Part shown: positions 18,943-26,741 of the stretch, one piece after another | Numbering within the stretch: the first letter of the stretch is position 1 | Layout: every line of letters begins with the position of its first letter | Translations under genes and position numbers: made by a program | Notes under the pieces: generated by a model | The model's database searches: none | What the model was told of the DNA's origin: nothing | The model's input: the letters and a program-made list of their open reading frames with translations, nothing else | Source: a virus | Reading direction: 5' to 3' (one strand) | IMG/VR virus record: IMGVR_UViG_3300001589_000012 | Span: 5,304 to 55,580 of that record | Length of the DNA: 50,277 nucleotides

Positions 18943-21192
18943 TCACGGAGACCCTTCTTCGTCATCTTCGATGAACAATCTGAATTGTGTACCGTCTGGA
19001 ACATCGCCGTCGTAATTGATGGTGATTTTTCCGTCTACCGTACCATCACTAGAGATTGTGAAGTCTGATAGTGCGGATGCTACTAATTCTCTTCTGTGAT
19101 CATCGATATGTTCTTTATCCATATCTCTGTATACAATGGGACCGTATTCCGAACTTGCGGGAAGTAGATTCGACTCTGGATTAGTGATAACTTGCTTGTC
19201 TACCATCGTGATCTGAATATTATCTCCGTCGGCGATTGTATAATCTTCGTCGGAATACATAGCAACAACGTAGTTGTCTTTATCAGTTTTAATAACGGCA
19301 TGATTATTTAAGGTTATGTCATTCGCTCCATTTTTTGTCATTATCAAGTCGCCAAACGTATTTCTCCACGCATCAACAGGATCATAATTGCTACCACTCC
19401 ACCGAAGTACTTCATCGGTTTCGGTGATGTCAATGAAGACGGCAGTACTTGCTATACCACCCGATGAGGGGAGTGCGTAATTGTTCACTATAAATCCATC
19501 CGTGGATGGATCGAAGTAAAGAATCTCACCAGAGTAGGCAGGGATGACTGTTTCTTTACATGAAACTTTTCCGTTGTAGTCATAGTTAAATCGTCCGACT
19601 CCTTCGCTACTCTGGTCGTTTTTATTTACAGTGAAACTGATTACGTTCGGATCGTTTAATTCGTCGATAACATAACCATCTGAACTGGGATCGATCCATT
19701 GATTAGCATTCCAAACAAAACTTGGGTCGCTTCCCTGAAAATGTACGGTCCCAGTGGATTCCCTACTTTCCACATCATTATCGATTAATATTTGGTTGTT
19801 TCCGTGACCACCATTGGCAAACACTTTCCATTGTAATGCGGCCGGTCTGTGAGGAATCGCAAGAGGGAAAGTAAAATTGGGGTCATCCATGTTACTAATT
19901 GGTATTGCCGGTCCTCTTTTTAGATTGTACTTTATGGTTCCGTCTAGTGGCGATTCACCTGTGCGTGTCTGACGGAATGTAATTTCTCTTGGGGTGAATC
20001 TGTTGATCGATCTATATGCTTTTCTCCACGGGGTTAATCTGGTGGTAACCCCTCCGTCTGTGGTCGTTGTTGTGGGTACACCGAAGTTGAAAAATCCAAA
20101 ATTGGGTCCGTTAATTGTGTGTGTCCCTCCTATGGTAAATATTCGGGTATCCTGATCGAAAAGTAATTCTGGTGATGCGAGATCACCTTGACTGATTTTC
20201 GTGGTTCCATTGTTAGATAAGAGTTTGTAATTGGATCCATCTGGAGTACTGTAAATCTTATATGTGGTAGTGGGAGATCCACCACCGCCTCCACCACCTC
20301 CACCGCCTCCACCACCACCAGAAGGCACTGGAACTCTATAGCGAATCTTTAGTCTAGGTCGGCTGGTGATATTATCAATATCACTTGAATCAATTGTTTC
20401 GTCGGTAGAAGGGAATACCGAACCATCAGTGGGATTAACACGAAGACATGTGAGATTAGTTGTCGATGTGAGAATTTCGGTGATTTGGTATCGACTTACT
20501 GCGCCGTTGGTGGTATCAGTTACCATAATATAAGAACCCACGGCAGGATTTATTGGAGCGCCATTTATTTCAATGAAATTTCCTGCTCGTGATTCATCAT
20601 TGTACTCGGCATTCCACTCCATAATTCCTGCATCATACTGAAAACCAGTACCGAGTAGTGAGGTGTTCTCGAATGGTGTGTCTAGTGTCATCGCATAAAC
20701 GCATTTATCACCTTGATCAAATTTCTGAATATTACTTACTGTTGTTTTATGACTCGCATCAACAATGTCGCCTGTTCCGTATTGGACACGCCCGAAGTCG
20801 AACCCAGTAAAATTACTCTCTGATAAATTATCTAAATTGTCGAGGTACTGATCGTATAAAGCCTGATCTACAGGCACATTAGTTGTTGGTTTATTTAAGA
20901 TCACCTGAAAATTTTGTGGTATACCCGAGACATAAAATATAGCATAGACGGGGTCACCACCAGAATATGTCACGTCTGTCCCTAAAGGCCAATTACTCGT
21001 GGTGTTCGTTTCGGTTACTTCTATCAGTCTTTTAAGAGTAATAGAACCATTGTGTAGATCCGATGAATTGTTGAGCGAATTGAAAAACATCATCGCACGA
21101 GCACGATCACTATAATTGGGGGAACCGGTGGATGAGTCGTATGGATACCACTCACCTTGATTTACATTATATGAAATATCATTTAGAGGCAT
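18943..21192 (-). CDS. large structural or fibre-like protein with poly-Gly linker
   Basis: A 749-residue beta-rich protein without signal peptide. The N-terminal region (residues 1-285) and the C-terminal region are separated by a run of 14 consecutive Gly at residues 292-305 (20278-20319), probably a flexible hinge. Frequent Asn, Asp, Thr and Ser are typical of virion surface proteins. The ATG is only one base from the stop of the upstream gene 21194-23494, so they form one operon. No named family; a virion or tail-fibre role is inferred from composition and operon partner. Confidence 0.6.
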   Translation of the reverse strand: MPLNDISYNVNQGEWYPYDSSTGSPNYSDRARAMMFFNSLNNSSDLHNGSITLKRLIEVTETNTTSNWPLGTDVTYSGGDPVYAIFYVSGIPQNFQVILNKPTTNVPVDQALYDQYLDNLDNLSESNFTGFDFGRVQYGTGDIVDASHKTTVSNIQKFDQGDKCVYAMTLDTPFENTSLLGTGFQYDAGIMEWNAEYNDESRAGNFIEINGAPINPAVGSYIMVTDTTNGAVSRYQITEILTSTTNLTCLRVNPTDGSVFPSTDETIDSSDIDNITSRPRLKIRYRVPVPSGGGGGGGGGGGGGGSPTTTYKIYSTPDGSNYKLLSNNGTTKISQGDLASPELLFDQDTRIFTIGGTHTINGPNFGFFNFGVPTTTTTDGGVTTRLTPWRKAYRSINRFTPREITFRQTRTGESPLDGTIKYNLKRGPAIPISNMDDPNFTFPLAIPHRPAALQWKVFANGGHGNNQILIDNDVESRESTGTVHFQGSDPSFVWNANQWIDPSSDGYVIDELNDPNVISFTVNKNDQSSEGVGRFNYDYNGKVSCKETVIPAYSGEILYFDPSTDGFIVNNYALPSSGGIASTAVFIDITETDEVLRWSGSNYDPVDAWRNTFGDLIMTKNGANDITLNNHAVIKTDKDNYVVAMYSDEDYTIADGDNIQITMVDKQVITNPESNLLPASSEYGPIVYRDMDKEHIDDHRRELVASALSDFTISSDGTVDGKITINYDGDVPDGTQFRLFIEDDEEGSP
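20278..20319 (-). repeat. poly-glycine codon run
   Basis: Fourteen successive GGN codons (mostly GGT and GGA with GGC) encode the Gly linker in the 749-residue protein. Mixed codons argue against recent simple slippage. Confidence 0.9.
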
Positions 21193-21193
21193 A

Positions 21194-23494
21194 TCAGAAT
21201 CCTATTGCGAATACGGTGAGATTGCTTCCCGTTGTTGGTGCGTACACTGAAACTTTACGAATTTGATCTATCTCGATGAATATATCTTCTCCTGCACTTA
21301 GAGGATAAAACTTGCTAGCATCACTGATAGTTCCGCTTCCTATGAATACAACCTGATCGGCGCCTGGGTGCAGTTTGAATCTTGCACCCGACCTCAGTTG
21401 CGTGACGTTTGTGAACGGTTCGATCTTCCCGGCGACCGCGGCCACGGATTCTTGTACAAAACTCGTGGGAGTCGGAACTTCAATGTAGACTCGTTTAGCG
21501 GGGGTCGTGGTGGTTTGGGTATCACCAATCGTTTGCATAATTCCAGCACCACCAACTAACGTGTCAAGATCGTTATTGATATCAGTTGCAAGTGTATCAA
21601 TCGATGATGCTAGAAGGTTGGTCTGGCTAGTTGATGCTTCGACGGAAGTTTTTAGTCCTTCGAAAGCGGCGCATATTCCCGTTAGACCTCTGTAAGTCAA
21701 TTCAAGGGATCCCGTAGATCCATTGATGATATCATCCAACTGAGAAGAGGTAATAGCGACTGGTGCGTCACCAGATGAAGCACCACGCTCTGTGGTATAC
21801 CCTCGAATCATAATTGGGAATGGTTCAGATGTGCCTCCCGTTCCTGTGACGAATACTCCAGTATTACCGATATCAGAACCTTTAACGGGGAGTGCTTCGG
21901 CAGATGTTGCAGCATTGCTAATCTTGATGTCGCTTGCAACATTCACCGCGAACGAGATACCGTCAGCGTTTACCATATTTACATTGATCGCATCATTTGT
22001 CATACCGATTGGTAGAATGGAGGATCCCGATGCTCCATGCAGAAGCACTGCGATGGCAGAGGCACTTGCTCCAGCCAGACCGAGTATGCCAGGAGCGGTA
22101 AGTCCGCTATGCACTCTCATTCCCGGGAATGGCTGGTCGAATGTCACACCAATGAGACCTTCATCGGGACTGACATCGCTAGTAGGACCAACACCTGCTA
22201 TGTGAACTGGATCGAGAGTTGAACCATCATTTCTGCCTTGAATCTGCATCGCAGTTGCGTTGGTGACTCCTCTACCATCGATTACTGTTTTTAAGGCTTG
22301 GGTAGTTGCATCTATAACTTCTGTCTGTAGAAGAATGGGCGATCCGTCAGTCGAGAAGCCAGCGAGTGCTGTTGCAACTGGGAATGCTCCAGTAGAACCT
22401 TGAACCACTATTGAATCTTCAAGGGATCCTAGTCCACCAGTTGCACCCCATGTTCCGCCCGTAATACCTCGAATGTCAAGATCGGTTGCAGTAACCGTTC
22501 CAGATGTGGTCACGGTTCCTGTAACTGACACAGTTCCCCTGACTGGTAGAGTGACTCCAGCCGCGGTTGTTATTCCTACGGCCAGATCTGAATTGGCAGT
22601 TCCTGCGATTGTGATGGGTGCAAATGCGGAATTTGATCCTGACGTTCCCGAAACCGCTAGTGTGTTTTGTGAATTTACCCCTATCACGGATCCGACATTT
22701 ACGGTTGCACTAAAGGCTGAGTCGGTTAGAGCAACTTTTAATGCATCACCAGATTTACCGAAGTAGTCAACACTACCATCAGCAGTGATAAAACAGAGAG
22801 CGGCGGTAACGGGGTATGCTCCAGTGGCACCCTGAACTATAACTGAATCAAAAGATCCTAATGTATCTCCACTGTATCCTGACGTTCCGAAAGTAAGACC
22901 TCGAATGTCAAGATCGGTTGCCGATACTGCAATATCACCAGTAACACCTACTGTTGTTCCAGCAACGATTCCAACGTCACCTGACACTGTAACATCACCA
23001 GTAACACCTACTGTTGTTCCAGCAACGATTCCCACATTACCTGATACTGTAACATCACCAGTGACACCTGTGGTTGTTCCCGCAACGATTCCGACGCTAC
23101 CTGATACTGTAACATCACCAGTGACACCTACCGTTGTTCCAGCAACGACCGATACTGCAACATCACCAGTAACACCTATTGTTGTTCCAGCAACGATTCC
23201 AACGTCACCTGACACTGTAACATCACCGGTGACACCTAAAGTGACACCAGATCCCTGAAGATCAACATTTAATCTTCCAGAGGTGTTGGTAATTTGTGTG
23301 CCATTAGAGTAAAGTTGTGCAGGTAGAGGACCGTTCGTTCCTGCGGTGTTTACCGGATTAATGGTTCCGTCTGCACCCCAAACCATTTTTACATATTGGT
23401 AATTTGCGGCGGTTGAACCTGAAGTAACTAGATCGGTGGCTATTAGAGCCGATGTTGCTCCCGATACTAAAGTGACTGAGTCATTGATGGTCAT
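21194..23494 (-). CDS. large repetitive virion structural protein
   Basis: A 766-residue protein poor in Cys and rich in Gly, Thr, Val, Ser and Ala. The N-terminus (TINDSVTLVSGATSALIATD, YQYVKMVWGADGTINPVNT, PLPAQLYSNG) resembles that of marine-phage virion proteins. Residues about 85-191 are tandem 20-residue repeats (VGIVAGTT-GVTGDVTVSGD) suggesting a beta-helix or beta-roll fibre. Later parts contain two near copies of the DLDIRG / GATGAYPV type block. GGAGAAACAA upstream supports the start. It is first in a - strand operon starting near an 18-base palindrome. Role inferred as fibre or capsid decoration. Confidence 0.65.
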   Translation of the reverse strand: MTINDSVTLVSGATSALIATDLVTSGSTAANYQYVKMVWGADGTINPVNTAGTNGPLPAQLYSNGTQITNTSGRLNVDLQGSGVTLGVTGDVTVSGDVGIVAGTTIGVTGDVAVSVVAGTTVGVTGDVTVSGSVGIVAGTTTGVTGDVTVSGNVGIVAGTTVGVTGDVTVSGDVGIVAGTTVGVTGDIAVSATDLDIRGLTFGTSGYSGDTLGSFDSVIVQGATGAYPVTAALCFITADGSVDYFGKSGDALKVALTDSAFSATVNVGSVIGVNSQNTLAVSGTSGSNSAFAPITIAGTANSDLAVGITTAAGVTLPVRGTVSVTGTVTTSGTVTATDLDIRGITGGTWGATGGLGSLEDSIVVQGSTGAFPVATALAGFSTDGSPILLQTEVIDATTQALKTVIDGRGVTNATAMQIQGRNDGSTLDPVHIAGVGPTSDVSPDEGLIGVTFDQPFPGMRVHSGLTAPGILGLAGASASAIAVLLHGASGSSILPIGMTNDAINVNMVNADGISFAVNVASDIKISNAATSAEALPVKGSDIGNTGVFVTGTGGTSEPFPIMIRGYTTERGASSGDAPVAITSSQLDDIINGSTGSLELTYRGLTGICAAFEGLKTSVEASTSQTNLLASSIDTLATDINNDLDTLVGGAGIMQTIGDTQTTTTPAKRVYIEVPTPTSFVQESVAAVAGKIEPFTNVTQLRSGARFKLHPGADQVVFIGSGTISDASKFYPLSAGEDIFIEIDQIRKVSVYAPTTGSNLTVFAIGF
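22921..23238 (-). repeat. 60-bp tandem coding repeat
   Basis: Units start at 22921, 22981, 23041, 23101, 23149 and 23209. All are 60 bases except the one at 23101, which has an in-frame 12-base deletion (48 bases). Each encodes a 20-residue beta repeat of the structural protein 21194-23494. Confidence 0.92.
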
Positions 23495-23505
23495 TTGTTT
23501 CTCCT

Positions 23506-23523
23506 AGAATATTGCAATATTCT
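23506..23523. promoter_or_regulatory. 18-bp perfect palindrome in divergent promoter region
   Basis: AGAATATTGCAATATTCT reads identically on both strands. It lies 11 bases upstream of the start of the - strand fibre gene and 13 bases before the + strand -35 box, so it could be an operator for either or a leader hairpin. Confidence 0.5.
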
Positions 23524-23536
23524 TAGTATATATAAT

Positions 23537-23564
23537 TTGCGTGAGGATTGTATCGTGGTATAAT
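23537..23564 (+). promoter_or_regulatory. sigma70-type promoter P9
   Basis: TTGCGT 23537-23542 and TATAAT 23559-23564, 16-base spacer. Precedes gp33. Confidence 0.75.
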
Positions 23565-23587
23565 TCTGTATGTGAAAGGAACACATC

Positions 23588-23806
23588 ATGTTTGAAAAAG
23601 TTGAAAGACTATTAACCACAGATCTCCAAGATTCAGTAAACGCAAATGGTGGATCTTACATTGACGCGATCGTTGATCTGTGCGATAAGCACGGCGTCGA
23701 GCCTGCCATTGCTGCGAAGTATTTATCAAAACCCGTTATCGAGAAAATTCAGGCAGAAGGTGAGAGCCTAAACATGCTCCCATCCACACCAAAACTTCCG
23801 ATTTAG
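23588..23806 (+). CDS. 33: gp33-like late transcription co-activator
   Basis: A 72-residue protein. SYIDAIVDLCDKHGVEPAIAAKYLSKPVIEKIQAEGESLNML fits the gp33 core of T4-like phages, which bridges RNA polymerase, the late sigma factor gp55 and the sliding clamp to activate late promoters. It is shorter than T4 gp33 (112 aa), as in marine relatives. The C-terminal STPKLPI may be the clamp-binding end. AAAGGA at 23575-23580. It is next to gp32, a pairing also seen in relatives. gp55 is not in this window. Confidence 0.7.
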   Translation: MFEKVERLLTTDLQDSVNANGGSYIDAIVDLCDKHGVEPAIAAKYLSKPVIEKIQAEGESLNMLPSTPKLPI

Positions 23807-23808
23807 GG

Positions 23809-23836
23809 TTGACATCCCAACATAATAGACTATACT
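23809..23836 (+). promoter_or_regulatory. sigma70-type promoter P10 for gp32
   Basis: TTGACA 23809-23814 and TATACT 23831-23836, 16-base spacer. It begins two bases after the gp33 stop. Confidence 0.85.
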
Positions 23837-23846
23837 ACTATTCAGT

Positions 23847-23891
23847 GCTGGGGAGTTCCCAGCGTATTTCAAGTGCGGGGGAGAACCTCGC
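23847..23891 (+). promoter_or_regulatory. twin hairpins in the gp32 leader
   Basis: Two similar stem-loops in tandem: GCTGGG-GAGTT-CCCAGC (23847-23863) and GCGGGG-GAGAA-CCTCGC (23875-23891), each preceded by GT. The second ends just before the AAAGGA ribosome site. In T4, gp32 represses its own mRNA through a leader pseudoknot; here a two-hairpin operator is inferred. Confidence 0.6.
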
Positions 23892-23906
23892 GGAAAGGAT
23901 ACTCAT

Positions 23907-24803
23907 ATGAGTTTCAGTGATTTTAAGAAGCGTTCAGAAGGCAGTCTCGACAATCTCCAGAAGGAGATGGAGGCTAGCGAAAAGAAGAAGTCATACAAGG
24001 ATGATCGGCTTTGGCGTCCAGAACTTGACAAGTCTGGTAACGGCTTTGCTGTTATTCGTTTTCTCCCTGCTAGTGATGGAGAAGACATTCCGTGGGTGAA
24101 GGTTTACAACCACGGATTCAAGGGCCCTGGCGGGTGGTACATTGAGAACTCTCTTACCACTCTGGGTCAGAAGGATCCTGTTTCTGAGATGAACAGTCGT
24201 CTCTGGAACAGTGGAGTTGAGTCGGACAAGGACATCGCACGGGATCGCAAGCGACGACTCAGTTATATGTCCAACATTCTGGTGGTTAGTGATCCCGCAA
24301 ATCCACAGAACGAGGGCAAGATTTTTCTCTTCAAGTTTGGAAAGAAGATTTTCGACAAGGTTCAGGAAGCAATGAATCCTGAATTCCAAGATGAAGAGAA
24401 GGTGAATCCTTTTGATTACTGGGGTGGCGCAAACTTCAAGTTGAAGGTGCGTAAGGTTTCTGGCTTCGTCAACTACGACAAGTCTGAGTTCGAGTCTCCC
24501 GCTGCATTGTACGACGGGGACGATGAGCGACTTGAGCGTCTTTGGAAGAGTCAGTACCCTCTTGCAGAGTTCTCGGATCCCAAGAACTTCAAGTCGTATG
24601 ACGAACTCAAGGCCCGCCTTGATGAAGTTCTTCTGGGTGATGATCGTGGAGTTGCAACTGCGGAAGATGATACGGTAAACAATGCTACCGTGAGTCCTTC
24701 GCCTGTTACTCCTAGCACATCGACTGAGGAGGAAGATATCTCTAAGATTGATGATACCAAGGACGCTATGTCCTACTTCAATCAACTCGCTAGCGAGGAT
24801 TGA
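23907..24803 (+). CDS. 32: gp32 single-stranded DNA-binding protein
   Basis: A 298-residue gp32 family protein that coats ssDNA and organises replication and recombination. N-terminal basic B-domain FKKRSEGSLDNLQKEME for cooperative binding; core RLWRPELDKSGNGFAVIRFLP, then IENSLTTLGQKDPVSE, KRRLSYMSNILVVSDPANP and GKIFLFKFGKKIFDKV; NFKLKVRKVSGFVNYDKSEF; then an acidic Ser/Thr-rich tail ending FNQLASED for protein contacts. T4 gp32 binds zinc through one His and three Cys; this protein has no Cys at all, so the zinc site is absent, as in several marine relatives. It has its own promoter, structured leader and terminator. Confidence 0.95.
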   Translation: MSFSDFKKRSEGSLDNLQKEMEASEKKKSYKDDRLWRPELDKSGNGFAVIRFLPASDGEDIPWVKVYNHGFKGPGGWYIENSLTTLGQKDPVSEMNSRLWNSGVESDKDIARDRKRRLSYMSNILVVSDPANPQNEGKIFLFKFGKKIFDKVQEAMNPEFQDEEKVNPFDYWGGANFKLKVRKVSGFVNYDKSEFESPAALYDGDDERLERLWKSQYPLAEFSDPKNFKSYDELKARLDEVLLGDDRGVATAEDDTVNNATVSPSPVTPSTSTEEEDISKIDDTKDAMSYFNQLASED

Positions 24804-24826
24804 TATCTTAGATGTGCGAATTGAAA

Positions 24827-24856
24827 ACGGACGCCTTTCGGGGCGTCCGTTTTTTT
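24827..24856. terminator. bidirectional intrinsic terminator
   Basis: ACGGACGCC (24827-24835) pairs with GGCGTCCGT (24842-24850), followed by a T-run on the + strand (24850-24856) and AAAA before it (24824-24827), which reads as TTTT on the - strand. It ends gp32 transcription and the opposing operon, whose last stop is at 24863. Confidence 0.93.
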
Positions 24857-24862
24857 ATAGAT

Positions 24863-26572
24863 TCACTTGAAGAGTATTCCATCCGAGTAATCGTTTTGGG
24901 ATCGGCGAGTTCTCAGGGGTGGATCTTGGACTGTGGTTTCTTTCTTTATAGTAATAGGGGCGAACACCTTCGCCCCATCTGAAGTACCGAAGGTCGAGTG
25001 GAATTCCCTTTCATCTGGTGTAAGATTTGGAGTGACAAAAGATACTAAGTCCTTAACCCCCTTTTCTATTTGAAAAAAGGGATCCATTTGTTCTATCTGG
25101 TTCTGGATTGTGGGATCGATCTTTCTCTTCAGATCCATTTGGGCGTTGAATTCTATATCTTTGTTTGTCATTTTTGGTATGAGTGATATATCTCTATTTT
25201 CTCCAACGTGCTTGGAGTCGCCCGGCATCGGGTTCGCTCGCTCTTCATGGTATCTTATAATATCGCTGAGGGTTCCAGTAATTTCCCCTGTATTTATTGG
25301 ATTGCTGGGATCCAAAAATTTTAATCTCGGCGGTAACCCGTCCGCCACTACTTTTTCTGATTCCTTTACATTTTGCTCTTCCATATGAGCCAATTCCTCC
25401 ATTCGTTTCCGATCAGAAGGATTCTTTGTATTTTTAGCCTTCTCTCTTATGCTTGCTGCATTTCTTCTCTTTTCGGAGGTGACTTCATCAGCATCTCTTA
25501 ACTTTTTCAGGGAATTCGCTGCCCATGTGTGATAATCTGACCTTGGTCGATCGTTGAATTCGGCATTTACCTTCTTCATATCAAAGGATGGGTTTGCCTG
25601 TCCCATCTGTCTCCCTAGAGATTCGTTCGTTTTTTGTAATTGTACTGCCTGTTGTCTTGTGAACTCTGCCAAAAGATCAGCACCCAGTCCTAAAGGACCA
25701 GTGAGTTTTCCCAGACCTTTCGTGATCAGGTTTCCCATATTGCGAAGACTTTTTTGTAATCGCAATGCCTTATCGGCTCGTAATTTTGCTGCATTTGCTG
25801 CATCGTCTACGACACTGCCGGCTGCTTGTGTCGCATTTTGTGGGGGCCTAGGAACGTCACTGGTATCACTGATTCCAATCGGCGGCCCAGGCGTCTTCGA
25901 GGGTGTCACAGTCGGCCGACGGGCTACATTCGTGGCCGCCCTTGCTCCACGACCAGCGGCGTCGTCTGTAACTCCAAGAAGTTTTTTAAGGAAAGGAATT
26001 TTATTAGCGCCAGGAATTCGTCTCAGCAAGGGACCTAATGTAAGTCTACCTGCTGCTAAAGCACCAAGAATATCAAGGGCTATGTCTCCGAAACTAAGCA
26101 AACTGCTTAATACTGATCCCTTCTTATCATCATCATCACCACCACCACCACCAATAGTTCTTGTTTTTTTGGTTACGGCACTTGCACCCATTAACCCGGC
26201 GAATCCACCAACCTTACTTCTTCTCGCCTCTAATTCCTCTTCTCTACGCTCTGCTCTTGTTGTTTGATCTTCCGATCCACCTTCACCCATAACCACTCTT
26301 CTAGGATTATAGATGTTGATAATAGAATCTTTAATTGGAGCCTTTATAGTAAAGTTTTTAGTTTCGGCCAATATGATATCACCACCTTGACTGATTCTAT
26401 TCTCTACTTGTGTAGCGGTTTTTCTTTCGGTGATATTATCCCGAGGAGATTTCTTGATCTGTTTAGTCGCCAGTCTAAATGCATTAGATACCGTGAATTT
26501 GGATTGTATATCACGAATCCCCTGAATGGGATCAGGTAAGTTTAACGTATTTAAAATTTGACTAAGAGCCAT
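24863..26572 (-). CDS. tape-measure or baseplate-hub candidate (gp29-like position)
   Basis: A 569-residue mostly helical protein. Its N-terminal 120 residues are polar, followed by a Gly/Ala-rich hydrophobic stretch (SSLLSFGDIALDILGALAAG) and a long Lys/Arg/Ala-rich coiled region (AAKLRADKALRLQKSLRNMG, RRNAASIREKAKN). Size is near T4 gp29 (590 aa) and it directly follows gp26/gp51, where hub and tape-measure functions sit in T4-like operons. No residue-level gp29 signature is recognised, so the name is by position. Its ATG overlaps the end of the gp51-like frame by 11 bases. Last gene of the - strand morphogenesis operon. Confidence 0.45.
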   Translation of the reverse strand: MALSQILNTLNLPDPIQGIRDIQSKFTVSNAFRLATKQIKKSPRDNITERKTATQVENRISQGGDIILAETKNFTIKAPIKDSIINIYNPRRVVMGEGGSEDQTTRAERREEELEARRSKVGGFAGLMGASAVTKKTRTIGGGGGDDDDKKGSVLSSLLSFGDIALDILGALAAGRLTLGPLLRRIPGANKIPFLKKLLGVTDDAAGRGARAATNVARRPTVTPSKTPGPPIGISDTSDVPRPPQNATQAAGSVVDDAANAAKLRADKALRLQKSLRNMGNLITKGLGKLTGPLGLGADLLAEFTRQQAVQLQKTNESLGRQMGQANPSFDMKKVNAEFNDRPRSDYHTWAANSLKKLRDADEVTSEKRRNAASIREKAKNTKNPSDRKRMEELAHMEEQNVKESEKVVADGLPPRLKFLDPSNPINTGEITGTLSDIIRYHEERANPMPGDSKHVGENRDISLIPKMTNKDIEFNAQMDLKRKIDPTIQNQIEQMDPFFQIEKGVKDLVSFVTPNLTPDEREFHSTFGTSDGAKVFAPITIKKETTVQDPPLRTRRSQNDYSDGILFK

Positions 26573-26741
26573 TGTTTTCTCGTTTCTGTTTCTCTATCTC
26601 TTTGATAATGAAACCAACATAAATTTCTCTCTCCCACGGAAGCATAGATTCTATTTCGGTCAACGAATACTTGTGCCAATACATCAAGTCATGATTAGTC
26701 TTATAGTAGTTAGTCAAACTTGTGTGGCTGTTTATCAGATA
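26562..26741 (-). CDS. 51: gp51-like frame read by -1 frameshift from gp26
   Basis: An open frame of 59 codons entered directly by a -1 slip at the end of gp26. It encodes LTNYYKTNHDLMYWHKYSLT, then EIESMLPWEREIYVGFIIKE and a charged end: the compact HDL-YWHKYSLTE-LPWERE pattern of the small baseplate-hub assembly protein (gp51) of marine T4-like phages. There is no ATG before residue 20 (26684) and no good ribosome site there, so either the frameshift product (about 290 residues in total) or a 40-residue short form is made. By analogy with gpG/gpGT of other tailed phages it would be a tail or baseplate assembly chaperone. Confidence 0.65.
   Translation of the reverse strand, partial: YLINSHTSLTNYYKTNHDLMYWHKYSLTEIESMLPWEREIYVGFIIKEIEKQKRENNGS

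Noticed and set aside
22905-23258. Regularly spaced repeat resembling a CRISPR array
   Set aside because: Units are contiguous 60-bp coding repeats with no unique spacers and stay in frame inside the 766-residue protein.
23991-24785. 264-codon open frame antisense to gp32
   Set aside because: gp32 is certain on the + strand; the antisense frame has no ribosome site and no recognisable domain, and results from codon bias.
25554-26267. 237-codon + strand frame within the 569-residue gene
   Set aside because: No ribosome site or recognisable domain; the - strand gene fits the operon and its spacing.
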